A DNA stretch of 64,000 nucleotides from Rhyzopertha dominica (Eukaryota > Arthropoda > Insecta > Coleoptera > Bostrichidae): assembly GCA_025024175.1 (NCBI GenBank), contig QCXZ01000001.1, positions 4,030,001-4,094,000 on the forward strand. The letters are read 5' to 3'. Positions 23,585-36,200 of this stretch are shown piece by piece. The notes beneath the pieces were generated by a model. The model did not search any database. It saw nothing but the letters and a program-made list of their open reading frames with translations, and had not been told where the DNA came from. Position 1 is the first letter of the stretch. Every line of letters begins with the position of its first letter. The position numbers and the translations under genes were made by a program.

Positions 23585-23761
23585 GACATGTTGTTTTCCG
23601 GGCTGGTTCCCACGTTGGTTATTAGACCTTGACGTTTCGACACTCATGTCGGTGTCTTCCTCAGAAGTTTCAGAGCTACTTCTGAGGAAGACACCGACAT
23701 GAGTGTCGAAACGTCAAGGTCTAATAACCAACGTGGGAACCAGCCCGGAAAACAACATGTC
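23585..23761. repeat. Perfect 84-bp inverted repeat with 9-bp spacer
   Basis: The arms 23,585-23,668 and 23,678-23,761 are exact reverse complements with a spacer of nine bases. Each arm contains CTGAGGAAGACACC followed by GAGTGTCGAAACGTC. This resembles a hammerhead core (CTGAGGA, helix GACAC/GTGTC, GAAA, then ACGT-C) but has one extra A before helix II. Such tails are common near Penelope-like repeats. No helix I partner is evident, so ribozyme activity is not claimed. Identical arms imply recent origin or gene conversion. Confidence 0.95.
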
Positions 23762-24172
23762 ACTGAATATATGTGCTTAAAAACGCAGTTTAGGGCTACG
23801 AAGCCAAACTTATTGTCTCTTCTATTTTTATGTTTTCCACTACCATCTGTGGATGGTTTGCGATGGAGCTTAAATGATTTTTGAATTGTTTTAACCTTAC
23901 GTTTTTAACACTACAGCCACACACGATCTTTAATTACATGCTTTGGACTCTCCCTGTGATTCTTATATTCTTTTGAATCACTAAAACATCAAGCACATGC
24001 AGTCGTCTTAGTTTTTGGCCATTCAGCATAAATTTTTTATTAACCTCTGACATACAACTGAACACTTGCCTCTTTTTTTTTAATAGAACGTACCAATGAG
24101 ACTTAATTTTCATAATCAGATCCCATTATAAGTATAGCAGGAAAAGATTAATCATACATTGGAACATACATG

Positions 24173-24197
24173 ATAATAATAATAATAATAATAATAA
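24173..24197. repeat. (AAT)n tail
   Basis: Trinucleotide run at the 3' end of the minus-strand non-LTR copy that follows. Confidence 0.9.
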
Positions 24198-24960
24198 AGT
24201 TTATTAATGCCCGACAGACATACTTGTTTATATAGAGCACAAAAATACAAATATACAAAATGAGAAGAAAAAAAATATATACTGAATTCTGAAGTATTTC
24301 GCATAATAAACCCCAGAGTCTTAAGTACAGCAGCCGCAACATTTTCAATGTGCTGAACAAAAGACAACTTACAGTCAACGATAACACCTAAGTCTCAAAT
24401 TTCATCACATCTGGAAAGTACATTCCCTGAGATGTTGTAGAAAAAGTTAATGCGTACATTTTTTCTACCGAAGGTCACTATTTTGCACTTATTAATATTT
24501 AATTCGAGTTTGTTCGTGAAACACCAGCTATTTAAATTGTCAATATCCTGCTGAAGAAGCAAGCAGTCCGAAGAAGAACCTATAGCCCTCAGTATTTTTA
24601 AGTCATCGGCATACATATAAACATTACATTTAAGCGATTTCACTACATCGTTGAAAAATATTACGAATAATTGTGGGCTTAGGATCGAACCCTGAACCAC
24701 CCCACTAGTCGCATGAAAAGTGTTAGATCTTAAACCACCATGCTCAACAAATTGCCGCCTGTCCATCAAAAGAGACTTAACAACAGAGACGAGCCCATCG
24801 CAAAAATTGCTTCCAATTCAAGAAGACCTAATTCGAAGAATTTGCATGAATTTTATAGCATTCCATCCCGTTATTTTTGTACTGTCACAGAATATATTTT
24901 CATCTACAAATCGCCCTAAATCACTGAATTTTAAATTCGCTCCAAAACAAAAATAAAGGC
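24198..24960 (-). pseudogene. Non-LTR retrotransposon RT fragment with (ATT)n tail (family L1b)
   Basis: The minus frame 24,769-24,395 reads SGVVQGSILSPQLFVIFFND, then VYMYADDLKILRAI (YADD) and NKLELNINKCKIVTFGRK, followed after a shift by QHIENVAAAVLKTLGFIMRN. The palm is preserved, but fingers and endonuclease are missing and the C-terminus is cut short by a deletion. The 3' UTR ends in GGGCATTAATAAACTTT plus (ATT)n. A longer relative lies at 33.6-35.3 kb. Confidence 0.85.
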
Positions 24961-25745
24961 GGAATTATCAAAATAATGACATAATATGATACTTACGTAT
25001 ACACCCAGTCTACTAGTCAATCTGATTTCGTTGAAAACAAATTGCGATAGTTTACAGCTGTAGATATTTTTCAACCTTAAAAATTACTAACCGCGTCAAT
25101 GTTTCTAAACTATGTATAATGAAGAGATTATAAAAACAACATTTCGTTTAATTGCGAATTTTACTGATTGTAGTCCAAAACACTTTTGTTCAGATAGGTA
25201 TAAATACTCGCGCCTTTCGGCCTTCAGGTTTTTTTGTCATTTTCGCCCAGCGCCGCCGGAAAGTGAGGGGCGGCCGAATGTAAATGAGAGTCCAATCTGC
25301 CGACACGCGAGAATAACGAAGGAAATGAGAACGCGCAGAAATAGAGGGGTTATTAATTAACCAGAAGCCTAATCAAGGGCCGGTAGGGACCGTTCGGTCA
25401 TACATATGGAATCGCACCGGGGAAACAGCTGCTATCGCAACTCTCCCCGCTCACCCCCCCCCTCCGGCCCAGCGCCCCGCCACGTCATCCAAACCGACAC
25501 ACTTTTGTGTAATTGATTCGGGGACTTAATTGAAAAAACCGCAGATCCTGGTGGTGTTGTTTCGTCAGTTTGCGAGTGCGAAGGTTTGTTTTTTTAATGA
25601 TGGAGTTTATAAAATCGTTTGTACCATCGCTCCAGGATTTCAAATGAGTATATCTTGTCCATTTGTATCATTGGTAAGGGTAAACGTTTAACATTTAAAA
25701 CGAAACGTTTTAAAAAGAAGTTCTTACCAAGTCAAAGAAAAGTAT
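24961..25745. other. No recognised gene
   Basis: AT-rich to 25,190, then a GC-richer unique island to about 25,560. No motif was found. Confidence 0.35.
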
Positions 25746-26658
25746 AATTGGGTACTATAACTTTTTTTGAAAATTACGTAAAATGAATCTTGAAGTGCAT
25801 ATATATCGTACGCCATGTTAAAAAAACAGAAAACAATATTTGTAGGTGGAGAATTTCAGGTCTGAAATTCGAATCTTAGCAATCACCGCCAAAACGCTTC
25901 TATCCAAGGTTATTCAACTCGTGACGTCAAGTGTCATGTAAACCTTACCGAGGAGCGTGCTGTTTATTGGTATAGTATCATTCTTGTATTGGAAAAGCTT
26001 GAAGAGGATATGAAAAATTATATGCGTTTCAAGTTGATTGAGGAAAATGTTATAATAAAGAACGACGTTTTTCCCAATATATTCGACAGAGCCGCAAGAG
26101 CCCCGAAAATAAATGGCAATTTATATTTATACTGACCTCTAAAATAAATGTCAAGTTTAGGGTACGTTTTTGATTCTTACACTGATATCAAATTATCAAT
26201 GCTACGTTAATTTGGTAAAAAGTTCACTTATACTGTTGCTTTTACGTTCCTCATCTCCGCCGCGTTGAACCGCTCGTCGCTGTACACAAATTCCATAACA
26301 ATGAACATGCCTTCAGAAGTCATAACTCATAAGTATTTCACTTTTTCTAGGCGTATTTTAATTCGCTTGTCACAAAATGAANGCAAACAACAAACTGATA
26401 AATTGACGGGCTGAGACTGACGCGTGACGCACTGACCCCAGATGTAAACAAGCGGCCATTTACAAGACACCTGACGTCACGGCCGCCAGTATGAACGCGT
26501 TTTGGCGGTCCCTTTAAAAATTCACATTTTTAATATTAAAAATACACCTTACTATCCACTTTTTCGAATTTATAAGCTGTCACAGCTGTTTTGTGGATTA
26601 GATGCTACCTATCAATATGCTATTTAATAAAATATAAATACATGGCAAATACCCAATT
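25746..26658 (+). mobile_element. THAP-family DNA transposon, copy T4 (inverted, internally deleted)
   Basis: It is opposite in orientation to T1-T3, with termini AATTGGGTA (25,746) and ACCCAATT (26,651-26,658). Both subterminal blocks are present, with TGACGTCA at 25,922-25,929 and 26,472-26,479. The first THAP exon is gone: sequence jumps from TATTGGAAAAGCTT to AGCTTGAAGAGGAT, so the deletion falls at an AGCTT shared by both breakpoints. The second THAP exon, LEEDMKNYMRFKL, is still readable from about 25,998. Confidence 0.88.
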
Positions 26659-28568
26659 CGCCCCTGTTACTAACAGAGAATTTTTTATTTCAGTAATGCT
26701 CTGTTTTGATACACGTGTTCAAGGGTTTGATATAAAATTAAATAGCACAAAAGTTATATCAAAATTATACTTTACAGGGTCTGTTGCGTATTTAAATTCT
26801 TAACTGCAAAGACCTTGGAGTGTCGATAAACAACCATTATTTTTTAATGAAAATGCCTCTGAAATTAGAGAGCAACAAGTTGATCATACAATCAGCACGC
26901 AAACCAACTTGCTTTGATTTTTTTATTAGGTGGGAGAATGCCAGTGTATTATTAGTTAACAGATGGCATGGTATCAGGAGTCAACTAAAAAACAATTTTT
27001 CTGCGGTTCTTGCTGCGACAGCTTGAATTATTCTATACTAATTTGAGACGGTGTAAAATAATTCGGTAATAGGATACAGAAACTATATACTCCCTTAATG
27101 GATACAGGAAATTCAAATTTAAATAGTGGACATTTTGCATACAGAACTATACTAATAATTATGCCAAGTCAAATGAAGAAAACACGTATCAGTATCAGTA
27201 TCTCAGTAGAGAAGACTTTGATTTGAGTTTTTATGTATAATGATGTCTGTTCCTATCACTTTTCTGGATGGATAGATTTTTAAAGGTTTAGGATTTGTGT
27301 CCATAACAAAATTAGGCTAATAGGAGCCCAAAGGTGAGCCTTCCGTCTAATTGAGTATAAAACTTGCTATTAAATTTAAGATAGTTTTGTGTCATTTGTT
27401 CTTTTGCAACGATTTTAATTCTAATTTAAGAGTTTGGTTTTGTATTTTGTTTACATTTAAAGTTTAGAATATTCCGTAATTCTGAAAGTGAAACAGGCTT
27501 TTAACATTAAGTAAATAACATTAATTTTGCGAAATGAGGGCTTTCAAATTATGAATTTTACTGATTAGATTAAGAGAATTTCCAGGAGAAAATTTGAGTT
27601 GAAAAAATCAAGGGCATACGATAGTTTATACACGCTGGGGCAGGTGATAATTATTACCATACAAAGCAGAAGAACTAGGGTTCATTAATTTATATCTGTT
27701 TGCTTGTTTCGGTTCAAGAATCATATTGCAGTTGACAGTGTTTATTATTTATAATTTTGAAAGTATAGCTTGATCATTTTTAAATGCGTGTAAATGCTAG
27801 GGTGTAACTGTATTGCTTCTACCAATTTTCTTCAGACCCCATACAAACAACATGTTATTACATTTTCTACCCGACACACTTTATCAGAATCTTTCCGTAG
27901 ACTAACCGTTAATTTTCGGCACGTTCTTAATTAAGGACCGAACTGACGCGGAAAAGTTTCGGCCGACGTCCATCTTCGAAACAACCGAATTTCTCCTCCA
28001 CTCCCACGTCCAGATTCCCGTCGAATTCAATTTGAATACTAAAAATACCAATTAAGCGCGATGACTTGCCGCTATTCAAAATACCTAGACGGGGCTGGAG
28101 GACGCGCGCAATTTAATAATTCATGTAATTCGCGTTGTTTCGTGTTTATTATTCGTTTAGTCGGCAATTATTTACAATTACCTCCGTATAATTAGAAAAA
28201 AGGTGCGCGCTGCCGCGACTGGCAGTTCGCAAATTAACCGCACGCTGGAAAGCAAAGGGGTGAAAAAATGACATGCGCTAGGGGGCAGCTCGTTTGCGCT
28301 GGTTAATTCCAGTGAGAGTTCTTATTTTTCGGCCTTAAACTAACGCTATTCGGTTATTTTTGTTTCTATTTACGATTCGTTGCCTGAATTTTGGAGCTAA
28401 ATTGGGTTACAAGATGACTGCTTTACAGTACAATACCAAAAAGAGTGATGCTGGTGGCAACCACAAAAAAGAGGATATATTGTATTCCCAGTTTGCTGAG
28501 GTTATTGGTCTCAGTGAAAGATTTTAACTCCAATAATCAGGGATTATTACTTACTTACATATCGTATA
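26659..28568. other. No recognised gene
   Basis: AT-rich DNA to about 27,880, then a GC-richer unique island (27,900-28,300). No domain was found. Confidence 0.35.
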
Positions 28569-29959
28569 CAGGATGTTTCAGAATGATAATGACCCTGACG
28601 AAATTAAAAATGCAACCCAAAATACATTTGCAGAGGTAACATTGATAATTGTTCATAATAATTGACATAAACTTCAATCATTTGCTTTAAGTAAATTCGG
28701 TATTGTAGAACAAATTTATTTTTGAAAAATGTTTATTCAATAACATTAAATGTAATAAATGCTCAAAATATTGCCCTCCGCTGTTTTCACAAGCTTAAAT
28801 GTGCCCAAATCTTTTAACATGCATTAACATTTCTGGAGTGATGCATCTACATGCACCACGTATTTTATTTTCTAAATGTTTACACTTTCAATTGGTGTTT
28901 GGTATACTTGCTCTTTTACCATTCCCCACAGAAAAAAATTCAAAGGAGTAAGGTCCGGGTTTCTCGGTGGGCAAGGATTAATTGAACCTCTTCCTATCCA
29001 TCGGTTAGGCAAAACCAAATCAAGATGATTTCGCACTATTCTATGATAATGCGCAGGTGCCCCATCTTGTTGGAACCATAGTTCTTGTCTTTCTTTTAAA
29101 TTTACATTTTGGAGAAGTACCGGTAAAATGCTTCTTAAAAAATTTAGATAAGTATTGCCATTTAAACTATCGCGAAAAAAATAGGGCCCAACAATTTGAT
29201 TCCCCAATATTCCGCACCAGACATTCGTCGAGTAGATAGTTTGAAAATGTCCTTCTCGAATCCAACGTGGATTTTCTTGCGCATAATAGTGCATGTTATG
29301 TTTGTTAACTCCACCTTTATTAGAAAATCTTGCTTCATCTGAGAAGCAAATGTTGTCATAAAATCTCACATTCAAGTTTTGATGTTCCCGGAAAAAATTA
29401 CAAAAAGCCATTCTTTTAGGATAATCTGTCTCCTTTAAGGCTTGAACCAATTGCAAGTGATACGGATGAAATTGATTGCCTTTAATTATTCGGTGTACTG
29501 AAGATAATGGTTGCTCTTGAGACTACCCTTTGACTAATATTAGGATTTTCGTCCAATCATTTCCAATACTCTAATTTCATTGTCAGGGCCTGTTGCTGTT
29601 CTTTCTCTAGACTTTTTCGGTGGTGGCTAGTTTGTTCTTAAAGTTAATTCAAGTCTCTTGAAAATTGTATCGGCAGGAGCTCTTCTATTTGGAAAACGTT
29701 GTCTGTATAAACGGGCAGCAGCGAAAGCATTTTTCTTGCATTCACCATAAATCAAAATCATATCTGTTTTTTCATCATTTGAATACATTTTGACTTTTAA
29801 TAAATATAGTGACAAGAACCATAGCGCATAGCCGTCATGGATTCCCAATTTATTTTTAAAATAATATCATTTTGTAAAATAACCACATTGGCTATGAGAA
29901 TGTATTTTGGGTTGCATTTTTAATTTCGTCAGGGTCATTATCATTCGTGAAACATCCTG
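28569..29959 (-). mobile_element. DD41D-type IS630/Tc1/mariner element, copy A
   Basis: Terminal inverted repeats of about 57-60 bp start CAGGATGTTTC and continue GAATGATAATGACCCTG. They are nearly identical at both ends except for a one- to two-base indel. The element is flanked by TA (TATA) on each side. It carries a transposase pseudogene on the minus strand. A second copy lies at 59,521-60,954. Confidence 0.92.
28872..29788 (-). pseudogene. DD41D transposase pseudogene, copy A
   Basis: It starts MYSNDEKTDMILIYGECKK (helix-turn-helix region), then RLYRQRFPNRRAPADTIFKR. After a stop at about 29,627 and a short deletion near 29,505 relative to copy B, it continues to FSDEARFSNKGGVNKHNMHY (first D), LWFQQDGAPAHYH (second D) and PPRNPDLTPLNFFLWG. 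By residue count the third acidic site lies 41 residues after the second and reads N here, where copy B has D. The catalytic triad is therefore lost as well as the frame. Confidence 0.9.
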
Positions 29960-32399
29960 TATATATAACCTTCTTTATTCTGTACCCAACTTCCATTGAA
30001 TTTCGTGAACTATTTTGTTCTCTCGTAACTAGATTTTTATAATTTTTTGAATGGATGTATAAGGTACTTTTGTTAAATCACTTGTAACTTTAACCGTATT
30101 AGAACAACCCATCTTGATCAACCCTTGATACACATTCATTACTATTTCTTGAGCGTCTGGATGCAAATGACGCCTTTTTTCTTTGACGGTAGGTCTTCGT
30201 TCTCGCTTGATTCGTCTAGCCGCAAGGCTCGTGGGAAGGGCCAGATTCTTATTCTGCATTTTTACATGGACGAAACATGTTGAAGAAAGAAATTCACTTC
30301 GAATTGGTACAAAAACTTCACAAGCACAACTCTCACGTAAGAAAAAATTAATACACACAGACGAGAGATAGCCCGTAAAATGTCAATAATTTTAATTGGA
30401 ATATATCTTTAGAAATATAATTTATATTTCGTATTTAACCGGGTAGTTTATATTTGTGAAACATTACTTTTTTCTATAAAGAGTATAAAGGCGTTCCGTA
30501 CTTTCCACTACTAGTATAAGTGAAAAAGAAATCATTTATTGTGAGAAGTGACATCTAGGGGGAATTAGAACACTATGATATAACCTTTTTACACATGGTT
30601 GCTTTCAGAAAGGATTTTCGTGTAGTGCAAAAATACTTTTGTAAATGCTGCAGTATTTTTACGAAGTGCTTCCACATTTAGCAGTAATAATGGTTTTATT
30701 TTCTTACAAAATAAGATAAAACATTTAAAAAATACAAAATGTGTCGAGAGCGTCCATATTTTTACAAAAGTATAACTTTGCGTCACCTATGATTTGAAAA
30801 TTGGAATAAGCTTTTTAATCAATCTACAATAATTCTCAAAATAAAAAACGCCTTTCAGTAACAATCGACGCAATTTTCCACGACGAATTTTGTGCTAATG
30901 GACATTACACCAAACCCTGAAGACACACTAAACAAAAATTTCACCCGCGCCCCCTTAAAAAAGCCAGGTCGTTGCAGGCGAAATTTAATTTAGTTTGATA
31001 TGCATTCGGCGTCACATATTTTTCAGTTATTGCCCTTACGGGTCGTAGTGGGGATGACACCCCTTAATGAAATCAAAACGACCGGGAACGCAATCAAAAT
31101 AAATTGGCCCGGCGTCGGGTCATTCCAACGTTTCGTTTCAAATTAGGGCCGGCGCGGCGCGCTCTGCCTGCAAACATTGCAACACGTTCAGAAAGTCGAA
31201 ACTCCACACGAAAACCATGGAAACTGACAAAAGTAGTGATCGGTTTTGTTGGGATTTTGGTTGAATAGGGCAGGTTTAACTTCGGAAATTGACAAACCGC
31301 GCTGTGTTGAATTATTATTTCGAAATAAGTCTGAAAAGCGGAGTTAATCAGTTGTCCATGTCAATTATTCCGACTGTTGCTATGGAAAAGTTGTTAAACG
31401 TAGGAAATGCGAAAATTTGATTAAACTGGGACTGAATTCGTTGATTTGCGTAACTAATAGGTACTTGGATATGTATATTTATTTTGAGTGGCACGTGTTT
31501 TCGAAATACATTGGTCAAATACGTCACTAAGGACAACGCTAATTAAGGTTAATTCTAAATTTTACAACACCCTAATTTTGTACGCACCAGCAAATCGATA
31601 TTGCCCCGCGAATTCTAGACCATCCAGACGTTGGAATTTCCACTTCCATCAGTCACCATCCGCACTGACAAATTATCCGTGTTTTCCGGCCCTGACTGAT
31701 GTGCAAGAACAAATTTTGTGTGCTTTTGTGTTCGACCAGTGACCGCACCCGTTTCTCTTCGAATTTATTACCGGCGGTTAATGAAGCGATCAGATGCATT
31801 ACACCTAATGCAAATCAAGCTCATGTCTTTCTGGAACGGCCACTGTAAAGAGAGAATTACAGTCTCTACGCTGTTGCCAAATTTCGGAAACCGAAAATTG
31901 TCGAATTCGTGTTTGTGGTGGAAGTTTGGGCCCCATTGCTTTTTTCTTTTTCCAAAGGCGCTTTGTACGCACTTTGTATGAGGTCTGTCACACTCATAGA
32001 CTCTTTCGCTAAAAAGGCTTTTTGTTCATGTTCTTTGTTAGGCTTATAGCGGGATACTGCGCTTTTCCTTTAGATAAACTCACTCATGGACTTTCGGAAT
32101 ACACCAAAATTTTAATGCCCTTTAGTATATATCATGGACATACTTAGTGTTTGTCAATTATTATTTAGATCATTAAGTGACATTTAGTATTTGTTTACAA
32201 CTAATATTTTTAAATTCTATGAAAAATTTCATTAGGTTCTGCGTATATAAAACACCATGAACCTGTGTTAGTTCTGTTGATATTTGACAGATGATATGAA
32301 GAGAAACGTGTGTTTCTGCAGTGGATTGCCTGGAAATTTCTGTTTGTCAATTTAACGTCTGAGCTTGACAAACAGAAGTTTACCAGAAATCCACTAGAT
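29960..32399. other. No recognised gene
   Basis: 30,029-30,358 carries a minus frame with KEKRRHLHPDAQEIVMNVYQ then VTSDLTKVPYTSIQKI, which looks like the helix-turn-helix of a DDE transposase and may be a short relic (low confidence). 30,880-31,180 is a GC-richer unique island. The rest is AT-rich. Confidence 0.35.
30029..30230 (-). pseudogene. Possible DDE-transposase N-terminal relic
   Basis: The minus frame reads LHPDAQEIVMNVYQGLIKMG followed by VTSDLTKVPYTSIQKIIKI. The arrangement resembles the helix-turn-helix start of some Tc1-like or transposon-derived proteins in insects. No catalytic part was found nearby. Confidence 0.35.
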
Positions 32400-32660
32400 C
32401 TTCTAGATATACAAGTTAAACTGTATTTAATGCTAGTACGTTGGCGATGTAAACAATAAGGGTCCAAAGATACTTCCTTGGGAAACTCCTTGCTAAGACG
32501 TTCCACTTATTATTTGGAACGCTTTGCCATAATCCCAAAAGATTAGAAGAATTATGGATAACTTTCACCATATCATTAGAAAGCTTTAGGAGCATGGTGT
32601 AAACTCTAAAGTTCTTCCTAAAACTAGATCGTGATTGTTTACTAATCAATCACCAAGGAT
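32400..32660 (-). pseudogene. Non-LTR RT fragment
   Basis: The minus strand reads QSRSSFRKNFRVYTMLLKLS then NDMVKVIHN (RT block QSGF...TTALL). In another frame it reads GVSQGSIFGPLLF, the conserved RT turn. Only these two blocks survive and frames are broken. Confidence 0.65.
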
Positions 32661-33644
32661 TTGGTGCAACGCCGCTTTCTACAGAATTTTGTAGCCTTTT
32701 TGTGTTCTTAAAGGCATATATTATGCTTAAACCCATAATCATTCATAACATTTTAAAAGAGAAATGGTAGATTTCTTTTTTTTATATTTTTACGATGGGT
32801 TGTAAGCTAAAGAGAAACTGAATTTATACGTGTAAATGTACGTACATCTGTGAAGTAACGAAAAACATCTAGATGCCTGGCGATATTAAAAAAGAACATT
32901 CTTTGGGACACGCTTTATAAATGCTATCTGGTTGTGATAAGTCAGTGCAGTAGATTATTGTTCAGTTGTATCCGATAAACGGTCAAGTGCGAGTCTCCAT
33001 GTGTTTGTCGCGTGCGGACCTATTCCAACGTACGTGCGCTTATATATTCTTTTGATAATAAGTTGCTGAGATGGTGCAGTTGAATTTAAGATATTACTTT
33101 CAAAGTCACGCTCTATAACTTTGAGATTATGTTTTAAATAAGACAAGCAAATTAAAAGTATAACTTGCTATACAATTGTAAACCTAGTTTCGAATACGCC
33201 GCAATTCAGCACTAACGTAATGGCGTCGTTTTTGTCCAATAACCTCTTGAATGTTAAACGACAACTTTTCCCCGATTCTCGGATTAACGCGGCAACGCCG
33301 CCCGGATTCCGCCTATTGAGACGGGTTCGTGAGAAAGAGCCGTGTTCGGGCCAGGTATCCTTATCTTGTTCGGCGTTGGGTTATTACGGAGTGCGATGTT
33401 CTTTGTGCCGTTTAACTGCGACACGTTCGCGTTAATATCGGCCGAGGAAAAGAAGAGGAGGGACCTGTTGCGCCTCGGCATTCCTGACGTCGGCCGCGGG
33501 GATATCGTCTCATTTAAAGGCCTCGCGGAGAATTACGGGACGATGTCTCGGGGCTTCGGGAGAAAAAAATATATATAGAGTAAGGGTTGCGGGGCGGCGT
33601 TCTTAAAATGACAGGATTCGGCTTTCGCGTCCTCATAAGCTATG
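32661..33644. other. No recognised gene; GC-rich island 33,190-33,600
   Basis: The AT-rich left half has no motif. 33,190-33,600 has CpG-rich unique sequence with opposed open frames (for example 33,342-33,578 plus) that carry no recognised domain. Confidence 0.35.
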
Positions 33645-35345
33645 ATAATAATAATAATAATATTTATTCGATCCAACGGGCATAGCTGCCCACATAGGAT
33701 AACATAAATACAAGCATCAAAACAAACGATTCGAAGGTACGATTCAAAATTGAAGCGAAGAAGTTTCATTAATCACATACACTTAAAACAGACTTTAAAG
33801 TTTTGGCAAATGCGCGTTCATTCAGTACAAATATGTCTACAGAGTGTTGAACATTGTTATACAATCGACACATATTGTATACAGGCGAAAAATAATGACT
33901 ATTTGTGGTGGCAGCACCGATAGCAAATGTTCGTGAGTGTCTAGATCCCATACGTGGTGCGCCAAACTGTATCAAACTCAGTGACTCGCTATCATTAATA
34001 ATATCATTTGCAAACTTAAACAAAAATGTAATAGACAAATAGTTACGTCTAGACTGAAGCGTAACAAGTCCAAACTCCGCAAACAATTCATGATGTGAGA
34101 ATCTCTGATTCGGATAGATACCAATATCTCTTATAATACATGTATTTACAAAATTTTCTCTGCACTTTTTCAATCATAGTTATATGTGTTATACAATGGG
34201 GATTCCACACTACGGAGGAATACTCCAGTCCTGACCGAACGTACGCATAATACAAAGCTAATAAACAATCTATAGACGAAAATTCTCGAGTATTACGCAT
34301 GATGAATCCTAACATACTCATAGCTTTCTTACATATATACGTGATGTGCGGTAAAAACGACAAACTTTCATCCATCAGAATGCCCAGATCTCTATGCTGT
34401 GTACATCTCTCTATATTACGGTGATTTACTACATGATCATAACGTAATTTAATTGACTTACGTGTGTAAGTAACAACACAACATTTATCAGTGTTTAGAT
34501 GAAGGTCATTAAGGTTGCACCAATCATAGAGCCCGTTCAAGCTAGTCTGAAGAACCTCACAATCGCTCACATCATAAATTGTCTTAACAATTTTTACATC
34601 ATCAGCGTACATATAAAAATCACAGCGTTCATCCAACATAGATTCCAGATCGTTAATGAAAACAACGAACAACAAATGCCCCAAATTAGAACCCTGGCAA
34701 ACACCAGAACTGCAAGTAAATGTAAATGATTTGCAACCCTGATAGTAAACGTATTGTTTTTGGTTAGCAAGAATAGATTCGAACAAAGAAACCAAGCCCT
34801 GACACAATCCCATCTTCCAAGCAGAATTCTATGATTTACTTTGCCAAAGGCTTTAGATAAATCTGTATAAATTACATCTACCTGTTGTCTAAGATCCAAA
34901 GAACCCGACAGGTGTTGCACAAAATTGCACATGTTAGTTACTGTTGACCTACCGCTCAGAAAGCCATGCTGACGAATGGCCAATGATTGTTCTACATGAC
35001 TATAAACATATTTAGCTATTATGCTCTCAAAGAACTTAGCAAAGTTAGGGATTATTGCTATGGGACGGTAATTCAACACATCTTCTCTAGAACCAGACTT
35101 AAATACGGGGCACACTTTTGCTGTTTTCCACGAAGTAGGAAATACCGCACTGGCAACAATACGGTTAAAAAGATGACACAAAGGAATGATAAGACACCGA
35201 ATACAGTCGCGCACAAAAAATGCTGGAATACCGTCATCACCAGCAGTGAATTTCGGTTTTATCTTCCTGGCGGCCTCCACAACATCACTTTCAGTGATGC
35301 TAAATCGATGTAGAACATCGATGATGAGGGAAATCTAAGTCTAAT
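33645..35345 (-). pseudogene. Non-LTR retrotransposon, RT to 3' end (family L1b, longest copy)
   Basis: The minus frame begins SITESDVVEAARKIKPKF, then GDDGIPAFFVRDC, PVFKSGSREDVLNYRPIAI (RT fingers), QHGFLSGRSTVTNMCNF and YTDLSKAFGKVNH. A frameshift near 34,812 leads into FTCSSGVCQGSNLGHLLFVV, FYMYADDVKIV (catalytic YADD) and RDLGILMDESLSFLPHI. A second shift near 34,150 leads to RFSHHELFAEFGLVTLQSRR and a stop at 33,769. The 3' end is an (AAT)n run at 33,645-33,662. The endonuclease and ORF1 are missing. At least two frameshifts make it inactive. Confidence 0.9.
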
Positions 35346-35369
35346 TAATTGAATAGGTGTCGTGTCAGT

Positions 35370-35520
35370 TTCCTTTTTTACCCATATGGTGTAAGGGTAT
35401 GCAGTGTCTCTCACTCGTTTACTGTTTTTTGCACTATATCTTCCACTTAGTCCTGTCCTTTGCTATCCTTCTAGCTTCTTCCCGGATGAGGTTTTTCTTC
35501 AACGCCTCGGCCACTGTCAT
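35370..35520 (-). pseudogene. Non-LTR C-terminal relic
   Basis: The minus frame reads KKNLIREEARRIAKDRTKWK then, past a stop, SERHCIPLHHMGKK. A diverged counterpart is at 47,180-47,275. The pattern is familiar from retroelement C-termini, but the clade is not certain. Confidence 0.5.
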
Positions 35521-36200
35521 GTTCTATATTAAAAAGAGCAGAGGACCCCGAATTGAGCACTGCGGTACCCGATGAACAACACTACACTCCAGCAATGTTT
35601 AGCTAATAACAATTTATCACCCTTTTTCACAAAATTATAAAATTTTAGTTTATAACATGGAATATCATGCGACACAGTGTCGAACGCTCTACTCAAATTA
35701 AGGAAAAGTGCTGCATAATAATTTTTATTTTCGAGAGAGCCAACAAACTCTAAAGCTGAAACCAAGTTGATGAATGTTTACGAAATCCAAACCCTCAAAA
35801 AGTAAATCATCATCTTCAAAATGTTCCGAGATTTGAAGTACTAGCGAAAATCTTTGAGAGTATTGGTAATAATGAAATGGGACGGTAATTACTGTTATTA
35901 CTAGGATCACCTTTCTTGAATATTAGTACGACCAAGGATCGCTTTAAACAGTTTGGAAACACGTTTTCTCTTATGCAGTAATTAATTAATTCGGTAATCG
36001 GAGATATTAAATATATCATTTACCGAGTTAAACATTCGAACGCTCAATCCATAAATATCCCCACTGTTTGTGTTTTTGATATTACTAAAGCGGTCCCTAA
36101 TATGGTTAAATGAGACTTCACGAATCGAGAATTTGAACTGCTTTCGTAGTTTGTGGACAATAAATTAATCGGATCCTCGTTACAAGCAGGAAGAGAATTT
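35521..36200 (-). pseudogene. Non-LTR RT fragment
   Basis: Reading down the minus strand: FNHIRDRFSNIKNTNSGDIYG (in part), then LINYCIRENVFPNCLKRSLV, FKKGDPSNNSNYRPISLLPI (RT fingers), YYAALFLNLSRAFDTVSHDI (catalytic F-A/S-x-A-F-D region), and finally VPQCSIRGPLLFLI, a degraded VPQGS...GPLLF turn. Stops and shifts separate the blocks. The YADD block is missing, replaced by the 35.4-kb relic. Confidence 0.8.

Noticed and set aside
24395..24769. Possible host reverse transcriptase-like gene
   Set aside because: Truncated at both ends, with a (AAT)n tail and relatives at 33.6 kb; a dead non-LTR copy.
33220..33578. Overlapping plus and minus frames
   Set aside because: Same GC-rich-island effect; no motif, and no splice-supported continuation.
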